Below the pieces are notes generated by a model, which saw only the letters and a list, made by a program, of their open reading frames with translations, was not told where the DNA came from and did no database searches. A program made the translations under genes and the position numbers. DNA of 14,234 bases, taken from positions 1 to 14,234 of the forward strand of contig CARDPF010000047.1 in the NCBI GenBank assembly GCA_948960675.1. The letters run 5' to 3'. The DNA comes from an uncultured Eisenbergiella sp. (lineage in GTDB: Bacteria > Bacillota > Clostridia > Lachnospirales > Lachnospiraceae). This document shows, in pieces, positions 7,212 to 14,234 of this stretch (positions are counted from its first letter, which is position 1; every line of letters begins with the position of its first letter).

Positions 7212-7370
7212 CACGGAAATCCATTTTGCGTAAGGGGCAGGGCAGGGACGGCCTGCTTTTTGGGGGCTTTCCCGTCCGCAAGCCTTGTAGGTCTTAATGG
7301 CCATGCGGCCCCCTGCAGGCTGCCGAAAAGCCGTCCCTGCCCCGCCCCTTGCGCAAAATGGATTCCCGTG
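7212..7370. repeat. 159-bp element with 41-position inverted arms
   Basis: Bases 7212-7252 pair with 7330-7370: 38 Watson-Crick pairs, one G-T wobble (7231 with 7351) and two A-C mismatches (7217 with 7365, 7239 with 7343). The 77-base interior contains further nested stems: GGGGGC (7262-7267) with GCCCCC (7308-7313), and CCGCA (7276-7280) with TGCGG (7304-7308, sharing one base with the former). It encodes no sensible protein and lies between a terminator and the promoter of the first kinase gene. No clear target-site duplication is visible. A non-autonomous inverted-repeat element (MITE-like) or a structured RNA are the main possibilities. Confidence 0.85.
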
Positions 7371-7388
7371 AACTGTGTTTTCGACGGC

Positions 7389-7418
7389 TTGACGCAGTGG
7401 CAAAAGAGATGGTATAAT
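7389..7418 (+). promoter_or_regulatory. Promoter of the hybrid kinase gene(s)
   Basis: TTGACG (7389-7394), an 18-base spacer and TATAAT (7413-7418) make the best sigma-A match in the window. It starts 18 bases after the large inverted-repeat element and leaves a leader of about 60 bases before the start codon at 7488. Confidence 0.75.
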
Positions 7419-7487
7419 GACGATATACTTGGCAATGTGCACAATATGCCGCAGTTCATTCATACATAAAGTGACAGGGGATAAACA

Positions 7488-10028
7488 ATGATAAAGAGCA
7501 CCAAAAAGTTTTTGATAACCAGTTTCAGTCTTTTGATTGTTTTGTGTATTATCACATTCAGTTTTATGGTTCTGCGTATGGGCCGAAAGAGCGACGATGC
7601 CATTTCTGCCATAGGCAGGATTTATATGTCTGAGATGAACCGGCAGTTGCAGGAGAAATTTGTTACGGTTACTGACCTGCGGATTTCCCAGGTAGAGGGC
7701 ATTATCAGCCGTACGCCTCCCGAAAATATCGCATATAGCCAAGAGATGCTTAAGGAGCTTGCCCTCAGTGCAAGCGTCAGGGAATTTAATTATCTGGGAT
7801 TGTATGCGCAGGACGGCAGCTGTGAAGTCGTCTATGGGGAACCGGTGGAACCTTTGGATAAGGAGGAATTTTCCAATGCGCTGCACAATGAAAAGGTTGC
7901 ATTGTGCAGCGCCGTAAGCGCCTCCGGCGAGCGGCTGCTTCTGATGCTCTGCAACGCTACATATGACATGGGAGACAATAAGACAAGCGTTGTTATGGCA
8001 GCAGGCGTTCCCATGGAAAGTCTCAATCAGGCGCTTTTTCTCGGGGAGCAGGACGGGCTGGTTTACTCCCATATTATCCGGCATGACGGAAGTTATGTAG
8101 TCCGCAACGGGGATGCCTACCGGGATAACTATTTCAAACGTATGACTGAACTTTTGACGGAATTTAACGGAAAACGCCCGGAAGATTATGTGCGCGAACT
8201 GCAAAATGCCATGTCCCAAAATGCAAACTATACCACCCTCATCATGGAAGAGGGAATGCATGGGCATATTTACTGTTCGGCGCTGCCGGGTTCTTCCTGG
8301 TATCTCATCACAGTAATGCCTTACGGGGTGATGGATGATGCGATCAGCAACTTAAGCAACCAGCGCACTTATACGATGCTGAGCATGGGAAGTATCATCA
8401 TCGCCGCCATTTTAATCATTTTTGCCCTGTATTACCGGATGAGCCAGCAGCAGATACTGGAACTGGACCGCACGAGAAGGGAAGCGGATCATGCAAACCG
8501 GGCAAAGAGCGAATTTTTATCCAATATGAGCCATGATATCCGTACCCCCATGAACGGAATTGTAGGCATGACGGCCATCGCCATGAATAACATAAACGAT
8601 CAGGCCAGAGTTAAGGAATGTTTAAAGAAGATCACGCTGTCCAGCAAGCACCTTCTGGGACTGATCAACGACGTCCTGGATATGTCCAAGATTGAAAGCG
8701 GCAAGCTGACCTTAAATATGGACTTAATTTCCCTGCGGGATACCATGGAGAGTATCGTCAATATCATACAGCCGCAGATCAAAGCCAAAAACCAGCATTT
8801 TGATATATTTATCCAAAAAATCGAAACGGAAAACATATATTGCGACAGTGTACGGTTAAACCAGGTTTTGATTAACCTTTTGTCCAATGCCATCAAATTT
8901 ACCCCGGTGGAAGGAAGGGTCAACGTTTATTTATCCCAGGAGGCATCACCGGTTGGCCCCGATTATGTGCGCTGTCATTTTAGGGTAAAGGATAACGGTA
9001 TCGGCATGTCCGAAGAGTTCCAAAGAACCATATTTGAAACCTTCACCCGTGAAAAAAACGCGCAGGTTAACAAAACGGAAGGATCCGGCCTCGGAATGGC
9101 AATCACCAAATACATTGTGGATACCATGAAGGGAACCATCCAGCTGCACAGCGCGCCCGGAAAGGGAACGGAATTTCATATCATCCTGGATCTGGAGAAA
9201 GCGACCGTCAAAGAGGAAGAGATGTTCCTTCCTCCCTGGAAAGTGCTTGTGGTTGACAACAATGAAGATTTGTGCCACAGTGCGGCCGACGCTTTGCGTG
9301 AGATAGGCCTGACGGCTGAGTGCAGCCTAAGCGGAAGGGAAGCCGTCAGAATGGTGGAAAGCCATCATGCAGCGCACGACGATTACCAGCTTCTGCTTAT
9401 TGACTGGAAAATGTCCGATATGGACGGTCTGGAAACTACCCGGGCCATCCGCCGCCTTTTGGGGGACGACGTGCCGATATTGATCATATCCGCCTACGAC
9501 TGGAGCGATATAGAGGAGGAGGCGCGCGCAGCCGGCGCCCACGGCTTTATTTCCAAGCCATTGTTTAAATCCAATTTATATTTGGGTTTGAGCCGTTTTA
9601 CGCAGCGACCGGATGTCAATCCAAAAGTGCAGGAAGAGGAAACCATTGACTTTACCGGGAAGCATATTCTTCTGGCTGAGGACAATGAATTAAACTGGGA
9701 GATCGCAAATGAAATCCTTTCTTCCGTCGGTTTTACGTTGGAGAGGGCTGAAAACGGAAAAATCTGCGTCGAAAAATTTGCACAATCCGGTGTGGGAACC
9801 TATGACATCATCCTCATGGATATCCGAATGCCGGTGATGAACGGCTATGAAGCCGCCAAAGCAATTCGGGCGCTGGACCGCAAAGATGCCAACCTGCCCA
9901 TCATCGCCATGACGGCGGACGCTTTTTCGGAGGATATCCAGCACAGTTTGGAATGTGGCATGAATACCCATATATCCAAACCCATTGATTTAGGAAAACT
10001 GATGCATGAATTAAAAAAATATTTGTGA
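7488..10028 (+). CDS. Membrane hybrid histidine kinase with two receiver domains
   Basis: An 846-residue sensor kinase. A transmembrane helix (about 8-29) and a second (about 289-306) flank an extracytoplasmic sensor of ~260 residues that looks like a Cache/PAS-type ligand domain. After a helical linker come HisKA with phospho-acceptor His339 (SNMSHDIRTP), then HATPase: N box around Asn453/Asn457, DNGIGM (492-497) and GSGLGMA (522-528). Receiver 1 (about 575-690) has Asp580, phospho-Asp629, Ser658 and Lys680; receiver 2 (about 716-846) has Glu721/Asp722, Asp768, Thr799 and Lys821. All catalytic residues look intact. There is no HPt domain. AGGGGAT precedes the start. It is followed after 44 bases by a related kinase. 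The ligand and output are unknown; an HPt protein or response regulator must be encoded elsewhere. Confidence 0.93.
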   Translation: MIKSTKKFLITSFSLLIVLCIITFSFMVLRMGRKSDDAISAIGRIYMSEMNRQLQEKFVTVTDLRISQVEGIISRTPPENIAYSQEMLKELALSASVREFNYLGLYAQDGSCEVVYGEPVEPLDKEEFSNALHNEKVALCSAVSASGERLLLMLCNATYDMGDNKTSVVMAAGVPMESLNQALFLGEQDGLVYSHIIRHDGSYVVRNGDAYRDNYFKRMTELLTEFNGKRPEDYVRELQNAMSQNANYTTLIMEEGMHGHIYCSALPGSSWYLITVMPYGVMDDAISNLSNQRTYTMLSMGSIIIAAILIIFALYYRMSQQQILELDRTRREADHANRAKSEFLSNMSHDIRTPMNGIVGMTAIAMNNINDQARVKECLKKITLSSKHLLGLINDVLDMSKIESGKLTLNMDLISLRDTMESIVNIIQPQIKAKNQHFDIFIQKIETENIYCDSVRLNQVLINLLSNAIKFTPVEGRVNVYLSQEASPVGPDYVRCHFRVKDNGIGMSEEFQRTIFETFTREKNAQVNKTEGSGLGMAITKYIVDTMKGTIQLHSAPGKGTEFHIILDLEKATVKEEEMFLPPWKVLVVDNNEDLCHSAADALREIGLTAECSLSGREAVRMVESHHAAHDDYQLLLIDWKMSDMDGLETTRAIRRLLGDDVPILIISAYDWSDIEEEARAAGAHGFISKPLFKSNLYLGLSRFTQRPDVNPKVQEEETIDFTGKHILLAEDNELNWEIANEILSSVGFTLERAENGKICVEKFAQSGVGTYDIILMDIRMPVMNGYEAAKAIRALDRKDANLPIIAMTADAFSEDIQHSLECGMNTHISKPIDLGKLMHELKKYL

Positions 10029-10072
10029 TGTGCGACAGGGGAGAGACGTAAATCCCCAACCGGGAGAAAAAA

Positions 10073-13000
10073 ATGTATCATTGTCATCTTCATCTTTATT
10101 TTATCGGAAAACAAAAGCCTGTTTGGGAACTCCTAAAACAGATGCCGCCTCTGCCTTTGTTCACCCATACTTTTATGGAAAGCGACGTTTTTGAAGAGGC
10201 ATTGGCCCAAAAAGCGGATGTTATTTTTTCTGCCACCCAGGATGTCACACTGCAGGAAGTACAAAGCCTGCCGCCGCAAACGGAATTGATTCTGCTGGCC
10301 AACAGCAGACAGATTGCCGGGCTGGAGGAAGCGTGGTTTGCAAGGGCTTTGGATATCTGGATCCTGCCCATGTCAGACAAAGAGATCCATTTCCGCTTTT
10401 TGCAGTGGCAAAAGTCCTGCAAAGCAGATAAGGATTTTTGGGAAACCCGGCATTTTTTGGACGCGGCCATCAACAATACGCCCAACCTGATTTGGTTTAA
10501 GGACATCAACGGAATACACGAAAAAGTGAACGACAGTTTTTGTCAGACTGTTAATAAGACCAAGCAGCAGGTGCAGGGACGTTCCCACGCCTATATCTGG
10601 GATGTGGAACAGGACGACCCGGCCTGTATCGAGTCGGAAAACCGGGTCATGCGCACACGAAGAACCCATGTGTCGGAGGAGACGGTAAAAGCAGGGGACG
10701 GCGTAAAACTGCTGACCACCTACAAGTCTCCCTTGTACGATTTGGACGGCAGCGTCATGGGAACGGTCGGGATTGCCATTGATATAACCAAGGAGCGGGC
10801 CTATGAGCAGGAAATCATCCAGAAAAACCATACACTGGAAACGATTTTTACCACCATTGATTGCGGGGTGGTTCGTCATACGGTAGACGGGACGCAGATT
10901 TTGAGCATTAACCGGGCGGCATTGGAAATTCTGGGATGCGAGTCGCAGGAAGAAATGATGGCGGAGGGCTTTAACCTAATCGCATCCTCCGTTTTGGAGG
11001 AAGATAAGCCAAAGCTGGAAGCCTGCATACGGGAATTAAAAAGGGAAGGCGACAGTGTCAGCCTGGAATACCGTGTCCAGCACAGGGATGGTAAAATACG
11101 ACACATCATGGGAAATATTAAACTCCTGCGGGAGCATGGAATGCTGTTTTATCAGCGCTTTTTGCTGGATTGTACGGCCCAAAAGCAGGAAGAGCGGGAA
11201 AAAGAAAGACGGCAGTGGGAACTTTTGCAGGCGTTAAGCATTGATTATGATTTGGTTTGCTATTTTGACCTCGATACGGGTAAGGTAAGCCCGCTTGAGC
11301 AGGAGGGCAGTGAACGTTCTCCGTTTGCCGACGCTTTTGTGGGGAATCCATCGTTGGAGGAGGGAATGGCACGCTACATCCATAGCTTTGTTTATGGGGA
11401 AGATCAGGAAATGCTGCTTCAGGCCTCTTCGCCTGAAAAACTCAAAAAAGAATTGACGGACAAGAAGCAGTACAACGTCAATTACCGGGTAGCATCTGGC
11501 AATACGGCACGGTATTACCAGATGAAAGCCGTCCTTGCAGGGGATTGGGGCAGCCGTCACGGAATCGTGATCGGTTTCCGCAATGTGGACGAGGAAATCC
11601 GCGGGGAAATGGAGCAAAAAAACCTACTGGAAGATGCGCTTTTGCAGGCAAATAAGGCCAGCCGCGCAAAGAGCGCATTCCTTTCCAACATGTCCCATGA
11701 TATCCGCACCCCCATGAATGCCATCGTGGGGTTTACCACGTTGGCTGTGAGCCATATAAATAACCAGAAGCAAGTGGAAGAATACCTCAAAAAGATCATG
11801 GCATCCGGCAACCATTTGCTAAACCTGATTAATGATGTCCTGGACATGAGCCGTATTGAGAGCGGTAAGATCCAGCTGGAAGAAAAACCGTGCTGCCTGC
11901 CGGATATTTTGCACGGGCTTAGAAATATTTTACAGGCAGACATCCATGCCAAGCAGCTGGAACTTTACATGGATGCCGTGGATGTGGTGGACGAAGAGAT
12001 CTTCTGCGACAGGCTGCATTTGAACCAGGCGCTTTTGAATTTGCTTGGAAATTCGGTAAAATATACGGGTGCGGGAGGTTCCATCCATCTGCGGGTTGCC
12101 CAAAAGCCCAACGCGCCAAAGGGGTACGGCAATTATGAATTTACGATCCGGGACACCGGTATCGGTATGAGTGCGGATTTTGTCAAGCATATTTTTGAAC
12201 CCTTTGAGAGGGAAAAGACTTCCACGATCAGCGGGATTCCCGGAACCGGCCTTGGGATGTCGATCACCAAAAATATTGTGGATTTGATGAACGGTTCCAT
12301 CTCCGTAAAGAGCGAACAGGATGTCGGCACGGAGTTTAAGGTTTCCCTGACGTTCCGTCTCAATCCGGATGCAAAAAAGATACCGGATATTCCGGAACTG
12401 AAAAACTTTAGGGCGCTGGTGGTGGACGATGATTTCAATTCCTGCGACAGTGTTTCGTATATGCTTGGTCAGCTTGGAATGCGTGCCGAATGGACGCTCT
12501 CCGGCAAAGAAGCCATCCTTCGCACCAAGCAGGCGGCCATGCGCAACGATGATTACGGCGTATATATTGTGGATTGGCTGTTACCCGATATGAACGGCGT
12601 GGAGGTAACAAGAAGGATCCGCAAGGAGATGGGGGAGCGGGTTCCGGTGATTGTCCTGACTGCCTATGACTGGTCCGATATTGAGGAGGAGGCAAGGGAA
12701 GCCGGTGTCACGGCATTTTGCAGTAAACCTTTGTTTATGTCGGAACTGCAAAATTGCCTGCGCAATGTCATGCAGGATGACGAAACCAAAAAGGCCGCAC
12801 CTAAAAAGAAGGAGAAAAAGCTCCGCACCGGGCGTATTCTTCTTGCAGAAGATAACAGCTTAAACCAGGAGATTGCGGTAACCATTCTGGAAGAGGCAGG
12901 TTTTTGTGCCGATGTGGCGTCCACCGGAAAAATCGCCGTGGAAATGCTTTCTGGTTCGGAACCCGGCTATTACCAGCTTGTCCTCATGGATGTCCAGATG

Positions 13001-13204
13001 CCTGTCATGAACGGGTATGAGGCCACAAAGGCAATCCGCAGCCTTGCCAACAAAGAATTGTCCTCCATCCCGATCATTGCCATGACGGCAAATGCCTTTG
13101 AAGAGGATAAACAGGAAGCGCTGGAATGCGGAATGAACGGACATATCGCCAAACCCATTGATATCACAAAACTTTTGGATACACTGGACAAAATGTTGGC
13201 ATAA
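10073..13204 (+). CDS. Soluble PAS hybrid histidine kinase with two receiver domains
   Basis: A 1043-residue cytoplasmic kinase with no transmembrane helix. Residues 1-115 resemble a degenerate receiver-like alpha/beta domain without a clear phospho-acceptor site. PAS domains follow at about 125-240 (NLIWFKDINGIHEKVND) and 250-372, and a more diverged PAS-like region at about 385-508. After a coiled linker come HisKA with His542 (SNMSHDIRTP), HATPase (Asn656/Asn660, DTGIGM at 694-699, GTGLGMS at 724-730), receiver 1 with Asp834, Thr863 and Lys885, and receiver 2 with Glu926/Asp927, Asp973, Thr1005 and Lys1027. A GGGAG at 10062-10066 supports the start. The transmitter and receivers closely resemble those of the preceding kinase, including the shared AYDWSDIEEEAR in receiver 1, so the pair arose by duplication. 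A short GGGGA/TCCCC hairpin (10038-10057) lies between the genes. Signal and partner are unknown. Confidence 0.93.
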   Translation: MYHCHLHLYFIGKQKPVWELLKQMPPLPLFTHTFMESDVFEEALAQKADVIFSATQDVTLQEVQSLPPQTELILLANSRQIAGLEEAWFARALDIWILPMSDKEIHFRFLQWQKSCKADKDFWETRHFLDAAINNTPNLIWFKDINGIHEKVNDSFCQTVNKTKQQVQGRSHAYIWDVEQDDPACIESENRVMRTRRTHVSEETVKAGDGVKLLTTYKSPLYDLDGSVMGTVGIAIDITKERAYEQEIIQKNHTLETIFTTIDCGVVRHTVDGTQILSINRAALEILGCESQEEMMAEGFNLIASSVLEEDKPKLEACIRELKREGDSVSLEYRVQHRDGKIRHIMGNIKLLREHGMLFYQRFLLDCTAQKQEEREKERRQWELLQALSIDYDLVCYFDLDTGKVSPLEQEGSERSPFADAFVGNPSLEEGMARYIHSFVYGEDQEMLLQASSPEKLKKELTDKKQYNVNYRVASGNTARYYQMKAVLAGDWGSRHGIVIGFRNVDEEIRGEMEQKNLLEDALLQANKASRAKSAFLSNMSHDIRTPMNAIVGFTTLAVSHINNQKQVEEYLKKIMASGNHLLNLINDVLDMSRIESGKIQLEEKPCCLPDILHGLRNILQADIHAKQLELYMDAVDVVDEEIFCDRLHLNQALLNLLGNSVKYTGAGGSIHLRVAQKPNAPKGYGNYEFTIRDTGIGMSADFVKHIFEPFEREKTSTISGIPGTGLGMSITKNIVDLMNGSISVKSEQDVGTEFKVSLTFRLNPDAKKIPDIPELKNFRALVVDDDFNSCDSVSYMLGQLGMRAEWTLSGKEAILRTKQAAMRNDDYGVYIVDWLLPDMNGVEVTRRIRKEMGERVPVIVLTAYDWSDIEEEAREAGVTAFCSKPLFMSELQNCLRNVMQDDETKKAAPKKKEKKLRTGRILLAEDNSLNQEIAVTILEEAGFCADVASTGKIAVEMLSGSEPGYYQLVLMDVQMPVMNGYEATKAIRSLANKELSSIPIIAMTANAFEEDKQEALECGMNGHIAKPIDITKLLDTLDKMLA

Positions 13205-13220
13205 TTCACAGTAACCCCCA

Positions 13221-13238
13221 TGCCGCTTTTTGGCGGCA
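13221..13238. other. Small hairpin after the second kinase gene
   Basis: TGCCGC (13221-13226) pairs with GCGGCA (13233-13238) across a TTTTTG loop. There is no T-run behind it, so read-through into the next gene is likely. It could trim or stabilise mRNA, or be incidental. Confidence 0.35.
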
Positions 13239-13272
13239 CCACCATAAACGAAAAAAGTAAAGGGAGACGGCT

Positions 13273-13938
13273 ATGAAATATACTTTTGAATCGGCGATCG
13301 AAAGATGCGAAAACGGAGGCACCATCAAAATACCTTTTAACGTATGGGAAATTTGTAAAAAGGAAGGGGCTGTGCCTGTCAAAGTAAGAATCGGGGAAAC
13401 CGGATTTATCTGCAACCTGGAACCGGAAGGGAAAGGATATTACCGTATCCCGGTGCAGGAAAGCATACTCCAGATGCTGGATACCGGCAAAACCTACCCT
13501 GTCACCTTCCGTGTGACACAGTCCAGCGCCAAGGACAGCCCCTACAGCACCGCCAATCCGGTACGTATCATTGACAGCATGGAACCGGTTATCCAGCCCT
13601 ACGACGGTCTTTGCGGCCAGTCCTGCGTGGCAATGCTTGCCGGAATTACTTTGGAGGAAGCCAGCAACATCATGCACTGTGGGGAATGGCAGGCGACCAT
13701 GGATAAAATAGTCGGGGCCTTAAACTATTTCGGCATTGACCACTCCGAGGAAATCATTTACACAAACGGAAAGGAAGATGTGGTACTGCCAAAGTGCTGC
13801 GTCATCATGGAAAAAATGGGCAGATACAGCCACTACCTTGTCTATTTTGACCAAAAAGGCTACGACTCCAACCTTGGCGTTATTGATCACTACGATGTAA
13901 CCAAGATAAAGGGCTACATGGAAGTTTATGTCCGGTAA
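13273..13938 (+). CDS. DUF1905-like domain fused to C39/papain-like peptidase domain
   Basis: The 221-residue protein has two parts. Residues 1-82 (FESAIE, GGTIKIPFNVWEI, VPVKVRIGETGF, GYYRIPVQESI) resemble the DUF1905 barrel. Residues about 100-221 have the layout of a bacteriocin-processing-like C39 or related papain-fold domain: Gln108 as oxyanion residue, Cys114 in CGQSC as nucleophile, His187 in SHYLVYFD, and Asp205 in VIDHYD. No signal peptide or membrane helix is visible, so it is probably cytoplasmic. AAGGGAG precedes the start and the gap from the second kinase is 68 bases without a strong terminator, so co-transcription is possible. Whether it cleaves peptides, or is a pseudo-peptidase binding domain, cannot be read. 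The fold assignments come from motif reading only; the gene itself is sure. Confidence 0.8.
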   Translation: MKYTFESAIERCENGGTIKIPFNVWEICKKEGAVPVKVRIGETGFICNLEPEGKGYYRIPVQESILQMLDTGKTYPVTFRVTQSSAKDSPYSTANPVRIIDSMEPVIQPYDGLCGQSCVAMLAGITLEEASNIMHCGEWQATMDKIVGALNYFGIDHSEEIIYTNGKEDVVLPKCCVIMEKMGRYSHYLVYFDQKGYDSNLGVIDHYDVTKIKGYMEVYVR

Positions 13939-13939
13939 C

Positions 13940-13970
13940 TGGGTGGATGCCCAAATTTTGCGTTTTTTTT
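13940..13970 (+). terminator. Probable weak intrinsic terminator
   Basis: TGGGT/GCCCA (13940-13944 with 13949-13953, loop GGAT) is followed by AATTTTGCG and eight T. The stem is short and the T-run is offset by several bases, but its place two bases after the stop codon and before the rimP promoter supports it. Confidence 0.5.
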
Positions 13971-13979
13971 GATTTAGGC

Positions 13980-14008
13980 TTGTAATGTTGGGAAAAATGT
14001 GGTAAAGT
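13980..14008 (+). promoter_or_regulatory. Promoter upstream of rimP
   Basis: TTGTAA (13980-13985), a 17-base spacer and TAAAGT (14003-14008). The transcript would start about 20 bases before the leader hairpin. Confidence 0.6.
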
Positions 14009-14033
14009 ATAGAAGATAGAGTGTTACTAGAGT

Positions 14034-14058
14034 AAGAGTGGGTTCCAAACCCACTCTT
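14034..14058 (+). promoter_or_regulatory. Leader hairpin upstream of rimP, possible attenuator
   Basis: A perfect ten-base stem (AAGAGTGGGT, 14034-14043, with 14049-14058) with loop TCCAA, followed by CTTTATT. It sits in the leader between promoter and rimP, 43 bases before the start codon. A terminator-like stem with a short U-rich tail in the leader of the rimP-nusA-infB type operon suggests attenuation or processing. The mechanism is inference. Confidence 0.65.
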
Positions 14059-14101
14059 CTTTATTGTAAACGGCGGCATTTGACATTGGGGAGGTGATGG
14101 A

Positions 14102-14214
14102 ATGTCAAGAAGGGAAGCATATGAGGCGCAGACCGAGCAGCTTCTGCTACCGATTGTGGAGAAGGAAGGTGTGGAAGTTTACGACATAGAATACGTCAGG
14201 GAGGGAAGCGACTG
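14102..14214 (+). CDS. rimP: Ribosome maturation factor RimP, 5' fragment
   Basis: Only 37 codons remain: MSRREAYEAQTEQLLLPIVE, then a segment reading VEVYDIEYVREGSD. This is the N-terminal domain opening of RimP, which assists 30S subunit maturation and is usually about 150 residues long. GGGGAGGTGATGG sits right before the ATG. The apparent TGA stop at 14213-14215 is not genuine: family members continue EGSDW, whose Trp codon TGG would begin with the TG at 14213-14214, and the next base starts the adapter sequence. The true gene continues beyond the contig and in Firmicutes is normally followed by nusA. Confidence 0.85.
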
Positions 14215-14234
14215 AGATCGGAAGAGCAAGATCG
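14215..14234. other. Sequencing adapter remnant
   Basis: AGATCGGAAGAGC at 14215-14227 is the invariant core of Illumina TruSeq-type adapters. The last seven bases (AAGATCG) start to repeat the same adapter opening. These bases are not genomic. Confidence 0.93.

Noticed and set aside
7212..7370. Large inverted repeat as a transcription terminator
   Set aside because: No T-run directly follows the stem on either strand, a good terminator already exists at 7044-7074, and the size far exceeds normal terminators.
7182..8267. 361-codon minus-strand open frame
   Set aside because: It is antisense to the first kinase and runs through the inverted-repeat element. Composition is unusual and no motif or start signal supports it.
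1..14234. CRISPR array, tRNA or rRNA genes, transposase or phage genes
   Set aside because: No regularly spaced direct repeats, no cloverleaf or rRNA signature, and no transposase or integrase reading frame were seen.

Overview
The window looks like a draft-assembly contig from a Clostridia (Firmicutes) genome, most likely Lachnospiraceae. The evidence is strong AGGAGG-type ribosome binding sites, sigma-A-like promoters, moderate GC, a glycerol-3-phosphate-dehydrogenase-like flavoprotein / second flavoprotein / DUF1667 operon, hybrid kinases typical of gut Clostridia, and a rimP start behind a leader hairpin. This assignment is inference; there is no rRNA or other phylogenetic marker. The last ~20 bases contain the Illumina adapter core AGATCGGAAGAGC, which cuts rimP after codon 37, so the right edge is an assembly artefact.

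Layout. 1-326: no convincing gene; a 17-position hairpin at the very start and copy A of a ~90-bp dispersed repeat. 327-836 (+): membrane-anchored XRE-type regulator. 858-3506 (-): two-gene operon reading leftwards, iron-containing alcohol dehydrogenase then aldehyde dehydrogenase, with a promoter and a perfect 15-bp palindrome just downstream of it. 3507-3874: divergent intergenic region with copy B of the repeat (folded by 27-bp inverted arms) and a promoter for the rightward operon. 3875-6964 (+): three-gene redox operon (GlpA/LhgO-like FAD oxidoreductase with a BFD-type iron-sulfur domain, a second FAD/NAD oxidoreductase, and a four-cysteine DUF1667 protein).

6965-7487: gene-free but full of structure: a 13-bp-stem perfect palindrome, an intrinsic terminator, a 159-bp element with 41-position inverted arms, and a good promoter. 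7488-13204 (+): two consecutive hybrid histidine kinases, one membrane-bound with an extracytoplasmic sensor and one soluble with PAS domains, each with two receiver domains. 13273-13938 (+): a 221-residue protein that appears to join a DUF1905-like barrel to a C39/papain-like cysteine peptidase domain. 13939-14234: probable terminator, rimP promoter, leader hairpin and truncated rimP.

How the parts may work together. The alcohol and aldehyde dehydrogenases can pass a product from one to the other (alcohol to aldehyde to acid, or the reverse) and share a transcript under the palindrome. The three redox proteins probably form one complex oxidising glycerol-3-phosphate or a related hydroxy acid. 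The two kinases share closely related receiver domains and probably act in one signalling unit, but neither HPt domain nor DNA-binding response regulator is present, so the output is unknown. The DUF1905-peptidase fusion just downstream of the kinases, and the repeated structured elements in the intergenic regions, are the least explained parts.
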